A stretch of DNA of 64,000 bases from positions 807,501 to 871,500 of the forward strand of contig NZ_CP021247.1 of NCBI RefSeq assembly GCF_017309955.1. The letters are read 5' to 3'. The notes beneath the pieces were generated by a model. The model did no database searches, was not told the origin of the DNA, and saw nothing but the letters and a program-made list of their open reading frames with translations. Positions 9,091 through 16,871 of the stretch are shown here, in pieces. This DNA comes from Novosphingobium sp. KA1 (lineage in GTDB: Bacteria > Pseudomonadota > Alphaproteobacteria > Sphingomonadales > Sphingomonadaceae). Made by a program: the position numbers and the translations under genes. How positions within the stretch are numbered: the stretch's first letter is position 1; each line of letters starts with the position of its first letter.

Positions 9091-9633
9091 GTGAACCTGC
9101 TCAGCCGCCTGATCGGCAGAAACCCGGACAGCACCCAGGCCCGCCGCGAGGCCGTGCGCCCACTATGGCGCCGCGTGGTCGAGATCGCCCGCGAGAAACC
9201 GTGGTATGCCGAACACGGCATAGCCGATACCGTCGCCGGGCGATTCGACACGATCACGCTGGTAATGGCCCTGGTGGTGCTGCGCATGGAACGTAGCAAG
9301 GACCTGATCGACCCCGCCGCGCGGCTGACCGAGCTGTTCGTCACCGACATGGACGGCCAGTTGCGCCAGTCCGGCATCGGCGACCTTGTCGTCGGCAAGC
9401 ACATGGGCAAGCTGGTAAGCGCGCTCGGCGGCCGCATCGGCGCGCTCAGGGACGCATTTGCGCAGATCGAGGCCGCGCAGGTCGACGCCCCACTGGCCGC
9501 CGCGCTGGAACGCAACATGACACTGAGGGAAGGCGCCGAGGCAGCCATGCTGGTCACGCCGGTCAAGGCACTCGCCGCCGCCCTCGAAACCACTTCGAAC
9601 GAGGCCCTTCTGGCCGCAAGGATAGACCGATGA
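9091..9633 (+). CDS. Ubiquinol-cytochrome c chaperone family protein
   Basis: 180 residues, mostly helical. It matches the Ubiq_cyt_C_chap family (yeast Cbp3-like): WRRVVEIAREKPWYAEHGIADTVAGRFDTITLVMALVVLRM, then LTELFVTDMDGQLRQSGIGDLVVGKHMGK. Such proteins assist assembly of cytochrome b in the bc1 complex. I place the start at GTG (MNLLSRLIGR) because the domain begins there; an open frame reaches back to 8974 but reads as basic filler. The YceD gene overlaps its stop by 4 bp. The chaperone-YceD pairing, divergent from bamE, is common in alphaproteobacteria. Confidence 0.9.
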   Translation: MNLLSRLIGRNPDSTQARREAVRPLWRRVVEIAREKPWYAEHGIADTVAGRFDTITLVMALVVLRMERSKDLIDPAARLTELFVTDMDGQLRQSGIGDLVVGKHMGKLVSALGGRIGALRDAFAQIEAAQVDAPLAAALERNMTLREGAEAAMLVTPVKALAAALETTSNEALLAARIDR

Positions 9634-10181
9634 GCGAACTGCCCCCCTCTCCCGATTCCGCCCCCGATGCGGCCCCCGAGTTCTCGCGCCGCCTCGACAT
9701 CCGGCAGGTCGAGAGCAAGCCGGGCCACTTCGAGGCCAATGCTTCTGAACGCGCCGCACTGGCCACGCGCTTCGGCCTTGTCCGGATAGACAGCCTCTCG
9801 GCCGATCTCGCCCTCACCCGCAGCGACCGCCAGGTCGAGGCACGCGGCACGCTGAAGGCCGCCTTCATCCAGTCCTGCGCGATTTCGGCGGAGGACCTGC
9901 CGGTCAGCGTGGAGGAACCGGTGTTCTTCCGCTTCGTGCCCGAAACCGACGACCACACCCCCGACGAGGAAGTCGAACTGACCGCCGACGACCTCGACGA
10001 GATCGAGTACACCGGTACTCACATCGACATCGGCGAAGCCGTGGCGCAGAGCCTCGCGCTCGCCATCGACCCGTTCCTCACCGGACCCAATGCCGACGCC
10101 GCCAGGCTGGCCGCCGGGATCGGCACACCCGAGGACAACGGCGCCTTCGCCGCCCTCAAGGACCTGAAGCTCGGCAAGTAG
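9630..10181 (+). CDS. YceD family protein (DUF177)
   Basis: 183 residues, acidic. YceD/DUF177 proteins are linked by genome context to 23S rRNA accumulation and to rpmF (ribosomal protein L32). The core 'FIQSCAISAEDLPVSVEEPVFFRF' corresponds to the family's C-x-R/S-x-LEPV strand, followed by an acidic DDHTPDEEVELTADDLDEIEY segment and the family's C-terminal GEAVAQSLALAIDPF. In many bacteria rpmF and plsX follow; here a long palindromic hairpin follows instead. It overlaps the preceding chaperone gene by 4 bp. Confidence 0.85.
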   Translation: MSELPPSPDSAPDAAPEFSRRLDIRQVESKPGHFEANASERAALATRFGLVRIDSLSADLALTRSDRQVEARGTLKAAFIQSCAISAEDLPVSVEEPVFFRFVPETDDHTPDEEVELTADDLDEIEYTGTHIDIGEAVAQSLALAIDPFLTGPNADAARLAAGIGTPEDNGAFAALKDLKLGK

Positions 10182-10200
10182 CCTGACCCGCTCAAACGCA

Positions 10201-10236
10201 CAGCGCCCGGAGACAGGGACCTGTCTCCGGGCGCTG
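10201..10236. terminator. 36-nt near-perfect palindrome, likely bidirectional terminator
   Basis: CAGCGCCCGGAGACAGG pairs with CCTGTCTCCGGGCGCTG around a 2-nt centre, giving a 16-17 bp stem. There is no U-tract on either side, so termination efficiency is uncertain. It sits between the convergent YceD gene and the small minus-strand gene at 10289. Confidence 0.6.
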
Positions 10237-10288
10237 CAACGATGCAGGTTCCTGCCATAGACCGGACCCGCAAGGGCCCGGAACGAGG

Positions 10289-10441
10289 TCAGTCAACCAT
10301 GCCGGCAACCAGAAGCCGAAGCTCGCGAAGGGGCAGCAAACCATTGGCGGCGCCGATCCCCTGCCGGCTCGCATGCGGCTGCTGGCGGTTGTCGTTCTTG
10401 TGGAAGGGGCGTTCAAACGCGCCCGTAATATTCTTGATCAT
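10289..10441 (-). CDS. Unannotated 50-residue basic protein
   Basis: A complete small frame of 50 residues starting MIKNITGAFERPFHKND and ending LLPLRELRLLVAGMVD. The ATG has an ACAGGAC ribosome site 5 bp upstream. The sequence reads like a real protein: an amphipathic N-terminus, a polar middle rich in Gln, His and Arg, and a C-terminal helix ending L-R-E-L-R-L-L-V-A-G-M-V-D. It lies 35 bp after infA on the same strand and ends before the palindromic terminator, so it is probably transcribed with infA. I do not recognise a family. It is too short for common gene finders. Confidence 0.6.
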   Translation of the reverse strand: MIKNITGAFERPFHKNDNRQQPHASRQGIGAANGLLPLRELRLLVAGMVD

Positions 10442-10476
10442 GTAGTCCTGTTATCGCGGCTCCTGGCCGCATCTTT

Positions 10477-10743
10477 CTATCTTCTGAAATTGCTGCGCTG
10501 CTTGCTTGGCGCCGCCTGCCCCGGGGAGCGTTCGCGGAAGACGATCCGCCCCTTGCTGAGGTCATACGGCGTCATTTCGACGTGGACGCGGTCGCCCGCG
10601 ACCGTGCGGATCCGGAACTTGCGCATCTTTCCTGCCGTATAGGCAATGATGCGATGCTCGTTATCGAGCAGGACGGCAAACCGTCCGTCCGGAAGCACTT
10701 CCTCAATGAAGCCTTCCATCGTCAGCAGTTCTTCTTTCGCCAC
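10477..10743 (-). CDS. infA: Translation initiation factor IF-1
   Basis: 88 residues of a single OB-fold (S1-like) domain: [69 protein letters not shown], the classic IF-1 sequence in which the family usually starts M-AKEE. That identifies the GTG at 10743 as the start, with GAGGG upstream; a TTG three codons earlier is in frame but less likely. The C-terminal Ser/Pro/Lys/Arg extension is about 15 residues longer than in E. coli (72 residues), as is common in alphaproteobacteria. IF-1 binds the ribosomal A site during initiation. Confidence 0.97.
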   Translation of the reverse strand: MAKEELLTMEGFIEEVLPDGRFAVLLDNEHRIIAYTAGKMRKFRIRTVAGDRVHVEMTPYDLSKGRIVFRERSPGQAAPSKQRSNFRR

Positions 10744-11082
10744 GGCGCTCAACCCTCAAATGCATTGCCAGACACCGGACACACGAACGCGTGTCCGGAA
10801 ACGATTGCCAGGAAGCTGAAGAGGATATCGAGCTTGCAGCCGGGTCAGGAACACGTAGGTTCAAAAGCACCGATGCTGAAAATCATCTCGCCATTAAGCG
10901 ACGTAGCTTTGCCGATATAGAGGAATGAAACGCAAATTTCAAGGCCGCCCCGTCCTGGCGGCCCATTCAACACACATCATGCGTGAAATGTCATTTCAGC
11001 ACCAGCGAATGTGCCTCCTGCGACCGCCAGTTCAATGCGGTCGCAGGAAAAGCCTGCAGGCGGAGCGCACGTCGCCCGAAAA
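10744..11082. other. Intergenic region between infA and phoB
   Basis: 339 bp without a gene. Its contents are the infA promoter (10914-10942), an inverted repeat CCGGACAC/GTGTCCGG (10775-10798) in the infA leader, a GGCCGCC/GGCGGCC hairpin (10943-10963), and an 11-bp stem CCTGCGACCGC/GCGGTCGCAGG (11017-11047) just past the phoB stop that may end the pst-phoB transcript. Neither of the last two has a U-run. I see no other coding sequence. Confidence 0.5.
10914..10942 (-). promoter_or_regulatory. Sigma-70-type promoter for infA
   Basis: On the minus strand TTGAAA and TATATC are separated by 17 bp, a near-consensus housekeeping promoter. It lies about 170 bp before the infA start, leaving a long leader that contains an 8-bp inverted repeat. 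Confidence 0.6.
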
Positions 11083-11769
11083 TCAGGTCACGTCCATCGC
11101 GTAACCGGCCGCACGGACGGTGCGGATCGGGTCGACATCGCCGTCGCGGTTGATCGCCTTGCGCAGACGGCGGATATGGACGTCGACGGTGCGCTCGTCG
11201 ATGTCCGAATCCATGCCCCAGACCCCGTCGAGGATCTGCTGGCGCGAAACGACGCGGTTCGGACGCTCCATGAAATAGCGCAGCAGGCGAAACTCGGTGG
11301 GGCCGAGATGCAGCGCCTCGCCGCCGCGGCGCACGCGGTGGCTGGTGACGTCCAGCTCGATGTCGCCCCACTGGAGAACATTGCCGGCCAGTGACGGACG
11401 CGCCCGGCGCAGCAGCGCCTCGACCCGGACCATCAGTTCGCGCGGGCTGAACGGCTTGGTGACATAGTCGTCCGCACCGGTCTTGAAGCCGCGGATCATG
11501 TCCTCCTCCTCGCCGCGGGCGGTGAGCATGAGAATCGGGATCTGCGCGGTTTCCTTGTCCTTGCGCAGCTGGCGGCAGACCTCGATGCCGGGCACATGCT
11601 CGATCATCCAGTCGAGGATGATGGCATCCGGCACCTGTTCCTGCACCATCAGCAGCGCCTCTTCGCCGTCGCCGGTGCTGCGCACCTGATAGCCTTCGGC
11701 GCTGAGGTTCCAGGTCAGCAGTTCACAGAGCGCACGGTCGTCCTCGACGACCAGGACCGACGGATTCAC
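11083..11769 (-). CDS. phoB: PhoB, phosphate-regulon response regulator
   Basis: 228 residues: a receiver domain (2-120) with acidic pocket E9-D10-D11, phospho-acceptor D53 in IILDWM and a K in VTKPFSP, then an OmpR-type winged helix (about 130-228) with RLLRYFMERPNRVVSRQQILDGVWG and the recognition-helix segment RTVDVHIRRLRKAI. PhoB binds Pho boxes when phosphate is low. It is the last gene of pstSCAB-phoU-phoB and overlaps phoU by 4 bp. The partner kinase phoR is not adjacent; a PhoR-like kinase lies at 28524. Confidence 0.95.
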   Translation of the reverse strand: MNPSVLVVEDDRALCELLTWNLSAEGYQVRSTGDGEEALLMVQEQVPDAIILDWMIEHVPGIEVCRQLRKDKETAQIPILMLTARGEEEDMIRGFKTGADDYVTKPFSPRELMVRVEALLRRARPSLAGNVLQWGDIELDVTSHRVRRGGEALHLGPTEFRLLRYFMERPNRVVSRQQILDGVWGMDSDIDERTVDVHIRRLRKAINRDGDVDPIRTVRAAGYAMDVT

Positions 11770-12461
11770 GGCAGGTTCCTCGTGTCGTTGGTCATGCTGT
11801 CACGCTCGGCGTGATAGTCGCCGGTGGCGGCGTAGTAGACCATCTCGGCCACGTTGGTGGCATGATCGCCGATGCGTTCGAGGTTGCGGGCGATGAAGAG
11901 CAACTGCGCGGCGCTGGTGATCGTTGCCGGGTTCTCCATCATGTGGGTCAGCAACGAACGGAACAGCGTGTTGTAGAACTGGTCCAGCTTCTCGTCGCGG
12001 CGGATCACTTCCTGCGCCAGCGCGGCATCGCGCGAACCATAGGCGTTGAGCACGTCGCGGACCATGCCCTCGGCGATCTCGGCCATCATCGGCACGAGTT
12101 CGAGCGGCTCGATCTTGCCCCGGTTCTCCATCGCGTTGACACGCTTGGCGATGTTCTTGGCATAGTCGCCGATACGCTCGATCACGCCGGAGATCTTGAG
12201 CGCGGCGATGACGTCGCGCAGGTCGTCGGCCATCGGCGCACGCAGCGCGATGGTGCGAACCGCCAGGCGGTCCACTTCGGCTTCCAGCGCATCGAGGCGG
12301 GCGTCGGCGGCAACGACCTGTGCGGCGAGATCCTCGTCATGCTGGGTCAGCGCGATGATGGCGTCGCGGATCGCGACTTCGGCGAGGCCGCCCATCTCGG
12401 CGACGAGGCCGCGCAGCTGGCCGATCTCGCTGTCGAAGGCCTTTACGGTGTGATCAACCAT
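11766..12461 (-). CDS. phoU: PhoU, phosphate signalling regulator
   Basis: 231 residues consisting of two PhoU three-helix repeats (about 5-110 and 118-215), with the acidic metal-binding signatures DLRDVIAALKISGVIERIGDYAKN and LLFIARNLERIGDHATNVAEM (E/D-x-IGD). PhoU links the Pst transporter to PhoR and represses the regulon when phosphate is plentiful. The start is the ATG giving MVDHTVKAFD; a longer open frame to 12569 overlaps pstB and is ignored. It overlaps phoB by 4 bp, and pstB lies 31 bp upstream. Confidence 0.95.
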   Translation of the reverse strand: MVDHTVKAFDSEIGQLRGLVAEMGGLAEVAIRDAIIALTQHDEDLAAQVVAADARLDALEAEVDRLAVRTIALRAPMADDLRDVIAALKISGVIERIGDYAKNIAKRVNAMENRGKIEPLELVPMMAEIAEGMVRDVLNAYGSRDAALAQEVIRRDEKLDQFYNTLFRSLLTHMMENPATITSAAQLLFIARNLERIGDHATNVAEMVYYAATGDYHAERDSMTNDTRNLP

Positions 12462-12492
12462 GGCTCTTGTCCTGTTTTCCCTGTCTTCGCCG

Positions 12493-13269
12493 TCAGCCGT
12501 AGCGACCGGTGATGTAGTCCTTGGTCTTCTCCTCGCGCGGGGTCGTGAAGATCTGGCTGGTATCGCCATATTCCACGAGATTGCCGAGGTGGAAGAATGC
12601 CGTGCGCTGCGACACGCGCGCGGCCTGCTGCATCGAGTGGGTGACGATGACGATGGCGTAGGTGTCCTTCAACTCGTCGATCAGTTCCTCGATGCGCGCC
12701 GTGGCGATCGGGTCGAGCGCGGAGCACGGCTCGTCCATCAGGATGACCTCGGGGCTGACGGCAATGGCGCGGGCGATGCACAGGCGCTGCTGCTGGCCGC
12801 CCGACAGCGCGGTGCCGGGCTCGTTCAGGCGGTCCTTCACTTCATCCCACAGGCCCGCCTTGGTCAGCGCGCTCTCGATGATCCCGTCCATGTCCGCCTT
12901 CGACGGCGCCAGGCCGTGGATACGCGGACCATAGGCGATGTTCTCGTAGATCGACTTGGGGAACGGGTTCGGCTTCTGGAACACCATGCCGACGCGGGCG
13001 CGCAGGGCCACCGGGTCCATGTCGGGCGCGTAGATGTTCTCGCCGTCGAGCAGGATCTCGCCGGTGACGCGGGCGTCGGCAATCGTGTCGTTCATGCGGT
13101 TGAGCGACCGCAGGAAGGTCGACTTGCCGCAGCCCGACGGACCGATGAAAGCCGTCACGACCCCGTTGTCGATGTCGATCGACACGTTGTTGATGGCCTT
13201 CTTCGCGCCGTAGTAGACGTCGACGTTGCGTGCGGTGAGCTTGGTCTGCTGCATTGTCTCGACTTTCAT
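12493..13269 (-). CDS. pstB: PstB, phosphate ABC transporter ATPase
   Basis: 258 residues. Walker A GPSGCGKS (43-50), Q-loop, signature [14 protein letters not shown] and Walker [16 protein letters not shown] are all intact, and the protein ends [11 protein letters not shown], the typical PstB end. It energises phosphate import by PstSCA and takes part in PhoR/PhoU signalling. The N-terminus could also begin at the second Met ([10 protein letters not shown]), six codons in. It lies between pstA (4 bp gap) and phoU. Confidence 0.97.
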   Translation of the reverse strand: MKVETMQQTKLTARNVDVYYGAKKAINNVSIDIDNGVVTAFIGPSGCGKSTFLRSLNRMNDTIADARVTGEILLDGENIYAPDMDPVALRARVGMVFQKPNPFPKSIYENIAYGPRIHGLAPSKADMDGIIESALTKAGLWDEVKDRLNEPGTALSGGQQQRLCIARAIAVSPEVILMDEPCSALDPIATARIEELIDELKDTYAIVIVTHSMQQAARVSQRTAFFHLGNLVEYGDTSQIFTTPREEKTKDYITGRYG

Positions 13270-13273
13270 GTCC

Positions 13274-14191
13274 TTACCAGCGGACCTCGAATTTGTTGCG
13301 AAGGTAGATGGCGAGGCCGTTCATCGCCAGCAGGAAGACCAGCAGGACAATGATGGCGGCCGACGTGTTCTGCACGAAACCGCTGTCGATTTCGTCGGAC
13401 CACAGGAAGATCTGCATCGGCAGCACGCTGGAAGGATCGGTGATCCCGCCCGGCGGGGTGACGACAAAGGCACGCATGCCGATCATCAGCAGCGGCGCGG
13501 TTTCACCCAGCGCGCGGGCCATGCCGATGATGGTGCCGGTGAGGATGCCCGGCAGCGCGAGCGGCAGGACGTGGTGGAACACCGTCTGCATCTTGCTGGC
13601 GCCGATCGCCAGCGCCGCGTCGCGGATCGAGGGCGGCACCGCCTTGATCGCGTTGCGGCCGGAGATGACGATGACCGGCATCGTCATCAGCGCCAGCGTC
13701 AACCCGCCGACCAGCGGCGACGAACGCGGCATGCCCAGCGTGTTGATGAACACCGCAAGGCCCAGCAGGCCGAAGATGATCGAGGGCACCGCGGCCAGGT
13801 TGTTGATCGAGACTTCGACCCATTCGATCCAGCGCGCCTTGGGAGCGAACTCCTCCAGGTAGATCGCCGCCAGCACGCCCATCGGGAACGAGAGCAGCAG
13901 GGTGACGAGCATCGTCAGCAGCGAGCCCTTGGTCGCCCCCCAGACGCCGGCGACGTCGGGATCGGTCGAGTCCGAGCCGGTCAGGAACGACCAGTCGAGC
14001 CCCGAAAGACCGTTCTTGAGCATGATCACCAGCAGCAGCGCCAGGAAGGCGAGGCTGAGGACGATCGCGCCGAACCCGATCAGCTTGAAGCGGCGCTCGG
14101 CGGCGTTGCGGCGCGCGATGCGCCGCGCGGCTTCCGGCGTTTGCCAGCGCGCATTGCCCTGGGCGGCGCCACTGAGACGTGCGTTACTCAT
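13274..14191 (-). CDS. pstA: PstA, phosphate ABC transporter permease
   Basis: 305 residues with about six membrane segments and the EAA-type loop [47 protein letters not shown], the signature of phosphate permeases. An N-terminal basic tail (residues 1-35) precedes the first helix. The start overlaps pstC by 8 bp. With PstC it forms the inner-membrane channel. Confidence 0.95.
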   Translation of the reverse strand: MSNARLSGAAQGNARWQTPEAARRIARRNAAERRFKLIGFGAIVLSLAFLALLLVIMLKNGLSGLDWSFLTGSDSTDPDVAGVWGATKGSLLTMLVTLLLSFPMGVLAAIYLEEFAPKARWIEWVEVSINNLAAVPSIIFGLLGLAVFINTLGMPRSSPLVGGLTLALMTMPVIVISGRNAIKAVPPSIRDAALAIGASKMQTVFHHVLPLALPGILTGTIIGMARALGETAPLLMIGMRAFVVTPPGGITDPSSVLPMQIFLWSDEIDSGFVQNTSAAIIVLLVFLLAMNGLAIYLRNKFEVRW

Positions 14192-15557
14192 AAGCTTCCC
14201 GGAAACGCTTCACCACACGGAGCGCGATGATGTTGAGAACGAGGGTGACGATGAACAGCACCAGGCCCAGCGCAAAGGCGGAGAGCGTCTTGGGGCTGTT
14301 GAACTCCTGGTCGCCGGTCAGCATCTGGACGATCTGGTAGGTGACCGTGGTCATCGAGGCGAAGGGGTTCGCCGAAAGGTTGGCGGCAGCGCCCGCGGCC
14401 ATGACCACGATCATGGTCTCGCCGATGGCGCGGCTGATCGCCAGCATCACGCCCGCGACGATGCCGGGCAGCGCGGCGGGCAGCAGCACTTTCTTGATCG
14501 TCTCCGACTTGGTGGCGCCCAGCGCCAGCGAACCGTCGCTCATCGCACGGGGCACGGCGGCCAGCGCGTCGTCGGCCATCGACGAGACGAAGGGAATGAT
14601 CATCACGCCCATCACCACACCGGCCGCAAGCGCGCTTTCGGTGGAGGGATTGGCCATGCCGAGCGAGGCGGCAAAATCGCGGAAGATCGGCGCCACGGTC
14701 AGCGCGGCGAAGTAGCCGTAGACCACGGTGGGAATCCCTGCGAGGATTTCCAGCACCGGCTTCAGCCACTTGCGGATGGTCGGCGTGGCGTACTGCGTCA
14801 GGTAGACCGCGCTCATCAGGCCGAGCGGGATCGCCACGACCATGGCGATGATCGCACCGATGTAAATCGTGCCCCAGAACAGCGGCACCGCGCCGAAGCT
14901 CTCGCCGAGGTTGTCACCGCGCGCCGAGCCCGGTGACCAGTGAGTGCCGAGCAGGAAGTCGATCGGCGAGACGTCCTTGAAGAACATGCCCGCCTCGAAC
15001 ACCAGCGAGGCAACGATGCCGAAGGTGGTCAGGATCGCCATCAGCGAGGCGAGCAGCAGCACCCCCATCACCGCCCGTTCGACGCGGGTGCGGGCCGGAT
15101 AGTTGGCGCGCACCTTGGTGAAGGCCCAGCCGCCGCCGGCCAGCGCCACGATCACCACCAGCAGCGCGCCGATCAGGCCGAAGCGCTCGTGCGCGGCGCG
15201 CACCGGCTCGGCCAGGGACTGCGCCAGGGGATTGAACGCAGCCTGGTCCGGGTTCTGGGCGATGGCCTTGGCTTCCGAGAGCACCGCTGCGCGGCTCATC
15301 TCGTCGGCCGGAAGCTGCGCGGCGGCCGGATCGGCCATGACCGCGCCATCGACGAGGCCAGGCATGATCGCGGACCATGCGCCCCAGGCGAGCAGTGCCG
15401 GGATCACGATCCACAGCACCACATGCCAGCCATGGTAGCCCGGCATCGAGTGAAGCGAGCCGCGCCCCGTGTGGAGCAGCCGGGCCCGGCCCCGTGCGGC
15501 AAACCAGCCGACGAGGCCGAGGCCGAGAACGGCCAGGAGAACTCCCGTGAGTATCAT
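14184..15557 (-). CDS. pstC: PstC, phosphate ABC transporter permease
   Basis: 457 residues, longer than E. coli PstC (319). The extra part is an N-terminal section (1-170) with two or three additional membrane helices and a periplasmic loop, seen in many alphaproteobacterial PstC proteins. The C-terminal permease domain has the EAA loop DGSLALGATKSETIKKVLLPAALPGIVAGVMLAISRAIGETMIV. pstS lies 34 bp upstream. The 8-bp overlap with pstA suggests coupled translation. Confidence 0.95.
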   Translation of the reverse strand: MILTGVLLAVLGLGLVGWFAARGRARLLHTGRGSLHSMPGYHGWHVVLWIVIPALLAWGAWSAIMPGLVDGAVMADPAAAQLPADEMSRAAVLSEAKAIAQNPDQAAFNPLAQSLAEPVRAAHERFGLIGALLVVIVALAGGGWAFTKVRANYPARTRVERAVMGVLLLASLMAILTTFGIVASLVFEAGMFFKDVSPIDFLLGTHWSPGSARGDNLGESFGAVPLFWGTIYIGAIIAMVVAIPLGLMSAVYLTQYATPTIRKWLKPVLEILAGIPTVVYGYFAALTVAPIFRDFAASLGMANPSTESALAAGVVMGVMIIPFVSSMADDALAAVPRAMSDGSLALGATKSETIKKVLLPAALPGIVAGVMLAISRAIGETMIVVMAAGAAANLSANPFASMTTVTYQIVQMLTGDQEFNSPKTLSAFALGLVLFIVTLVLNIIALRVVKRFREAYE

Positions 15558-15591
15558 GAGGCCGTTCCGGCGCCTTTCGGTCTAGACGAGA

Positions 15592-16635
15592 TTACTTGAG
15601 GTCGGCGGGGTTGAGCGGGGTCATCTTGGCGATGATGTCCGCGCTCTTGGCACGCACCGCGTCGGGCGAGATCACCATGCCCTTGGCCTTGAGGTAGCCA
15701 TCCGGCCCCCACGACTTGGCCCACTCGTTCACGTAGGCCTGCAGGCCCTTGATCGGCGCGAGGTGCTGCTTCTTCACGTAGATGTAGAGCGGGCGCGCAC
15801 CGGGGTACGAGAAGTCCGAGATCGAGGCATAGGTCGGCACCACGTCGGACATCGGGATGCCCTTGATGGTCTTGGCGTTCTCTTCGAGGAACGAGAAGCC
15901 GAAGATGCCGATGGCCTTGGGGTTCTGCGAGATCTTCTGGACGATCAGGTTGTCGTTCTCGCCAGCGTCGACGTAAGGACCGTCCTCGCGGATGTCGTGG
16001 CAGATCGCCTCGTACTTGTCCTTGTCGGTGTCCTTGAGCGCCTTGGTCGCGGCGTCGGTCTTGCAGCCGGCCTCGAGGATCAGTTCCTTCAGCGCGTCAC
16101 GCGTGCCCGAGGTCGACGGCGGGCCGTAGACAAGGATCGGCTCGGCCGGGAGCGACGGGTTGACGTCCTTCCAGGTCTTGGCGGTGTTGGGCTTGCCGAA
16201 CGGGTTGGCGGCCAGCGCCTTGTAGATGTCGGTGGGCGTCAGCTTCATGCCGGGGCCGTTCTGGGCTTCGGCGAAGGCGATGCCGTCGATGCCGACCTGG
16301 ATCTCGACGATCTCGGTCACGCCGTTCTTCTGGCATTCCTCGTACTCGGACTTCTTCATCCGGCGCGAGGCGTCTTCGATATCCGGGTGCTGGGCGCCGA
16401 CACCGGCGCAGAACAGCTTCATGCCCGCGCCCGTGCCGGTCGATTCGATCACCGGCGACTTGCCGCCGGCCTTGGCGACTTCCTCGGCCACGGCGGTGGC
16501 GAAGGGATAGACGGTCGAGGAACCGACGGCGCGCACGAAGTCGCGCGAACCGGCTGAGGAGCCGCCCGAGCCGCCGCAACCGGCAAGTGCCACGCTGGAG
16601 GCAGCGACGATAAGGAAGGTCTTGGTGGAACGCAT
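15592..16635 (-). CDS. pstS: PstS, phosphate-binding lipoprotein
   Basis: 347 residues. The lipobox is VALAGC with the lipidated Cys at position 20, followed by a Gly/Ser linker and a periplasmic binding domain. Phosphate-site signatures are visible: RAVGSSTVYPFATAVAEE and IESTGTGAGMKLFCAG, then YGPPSTSGTRDALKELIL. It is the first gene of the pst operon with AAGGGG eight bases before the ATG, and it lies downstream of three Pho-box units. Many Gram-negative PstS proteins are soluble, so lipid anchoring is notable; it matches the SphX/PstS type of sphingomonads. Confidence 0.96.
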   Translation of the reverse strand: MRSTKTFLIVAASSVALAGCGGSGGSSAGSRDFVRAVGSSTVYPFATAVAEEVAKAGGKSPVIESTGTGAGMKLFCAGVGAQHPDIEDASRRMKKSEYEECQKNGVTEIVEIQVGIDGIAFAEAQNGPGMKLTPTDIYKALAANPFGKPNTAKTWKDVNPSLPAEPILVYGPPSTSGTRDALKELILEAGCKTDAATKALKDTDKDKYEAICHDIREDGPYVDAGENDNLIVQKISQNPKAIGIFGFSFLEENAKTIKGIPMSDVVPTYASISDFSYPGARPLYIYVKKQHLAPIKGLQAYVNEWAKSWGPDGYLKAKGMVISPDAVRAKSADIIAKMTPLNPADLK

Positions 16636-16683
16636 GATGTCACCCCTTGGGCTTCAAGTGTGAGTTGCCCCTATTGGCCTACA

Positions 16684-16712
16684 ATGACACTTCCATGACA
16701 AAGAAGTGACAT
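16684..16712 (-). promoter_or_regulatory. Pho box upstream of pstS
   Basis: Three PhoB half-sites in exact 11-bp phase on the minus strand: ATGTCAC (16706-16712), TTGTCAT (16695-16701) and GTGTCAT (16684-16690), close to the CTGTCAT consensus. A CAATAG -10-like element follows at 16671-16676, a PhoB-activated promoter layout. The pstS ATG is about 50 bp downstream. Confidence 0.85.
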
Positions 16713-16779
16713 TGTTCGCCAATCGGCGCAATTGCTGGTTTTTCGGAGGATTAGGCGCATCAAGACGCGCGTTTTCGGG

Positions 16780-16805
16780 CCCGGCGCAGAGCAGGCTGCG
16801 CCGGG
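16780..16805. terminator. Hairpin between porin 3' end and pstS promoter
   Basis: A perfect 10-bp stem, CCCGGCGCAG with CTGCGCCGGG, and a 6-nt loop. It lies 66 bp past the stop of the porin gene and upstream of the pstS Pho box. No U-run follows, so it is a probable rather than certain terminator. Confidence 0.5.
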
Positions 16806-16871
16806 TGGAATTCAGGCAAGTACGCAAGAGGAAGCGGACCTTGCGGCCCGCCCCCTTCGCGGGTCATCTCG

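Noticed and set aside
12461..12569. Extension of phoU to 12569
   Set aside because: It reads into pstB out of frame and has low-complexity basic residues; the ATG at 12461 gives the family start.
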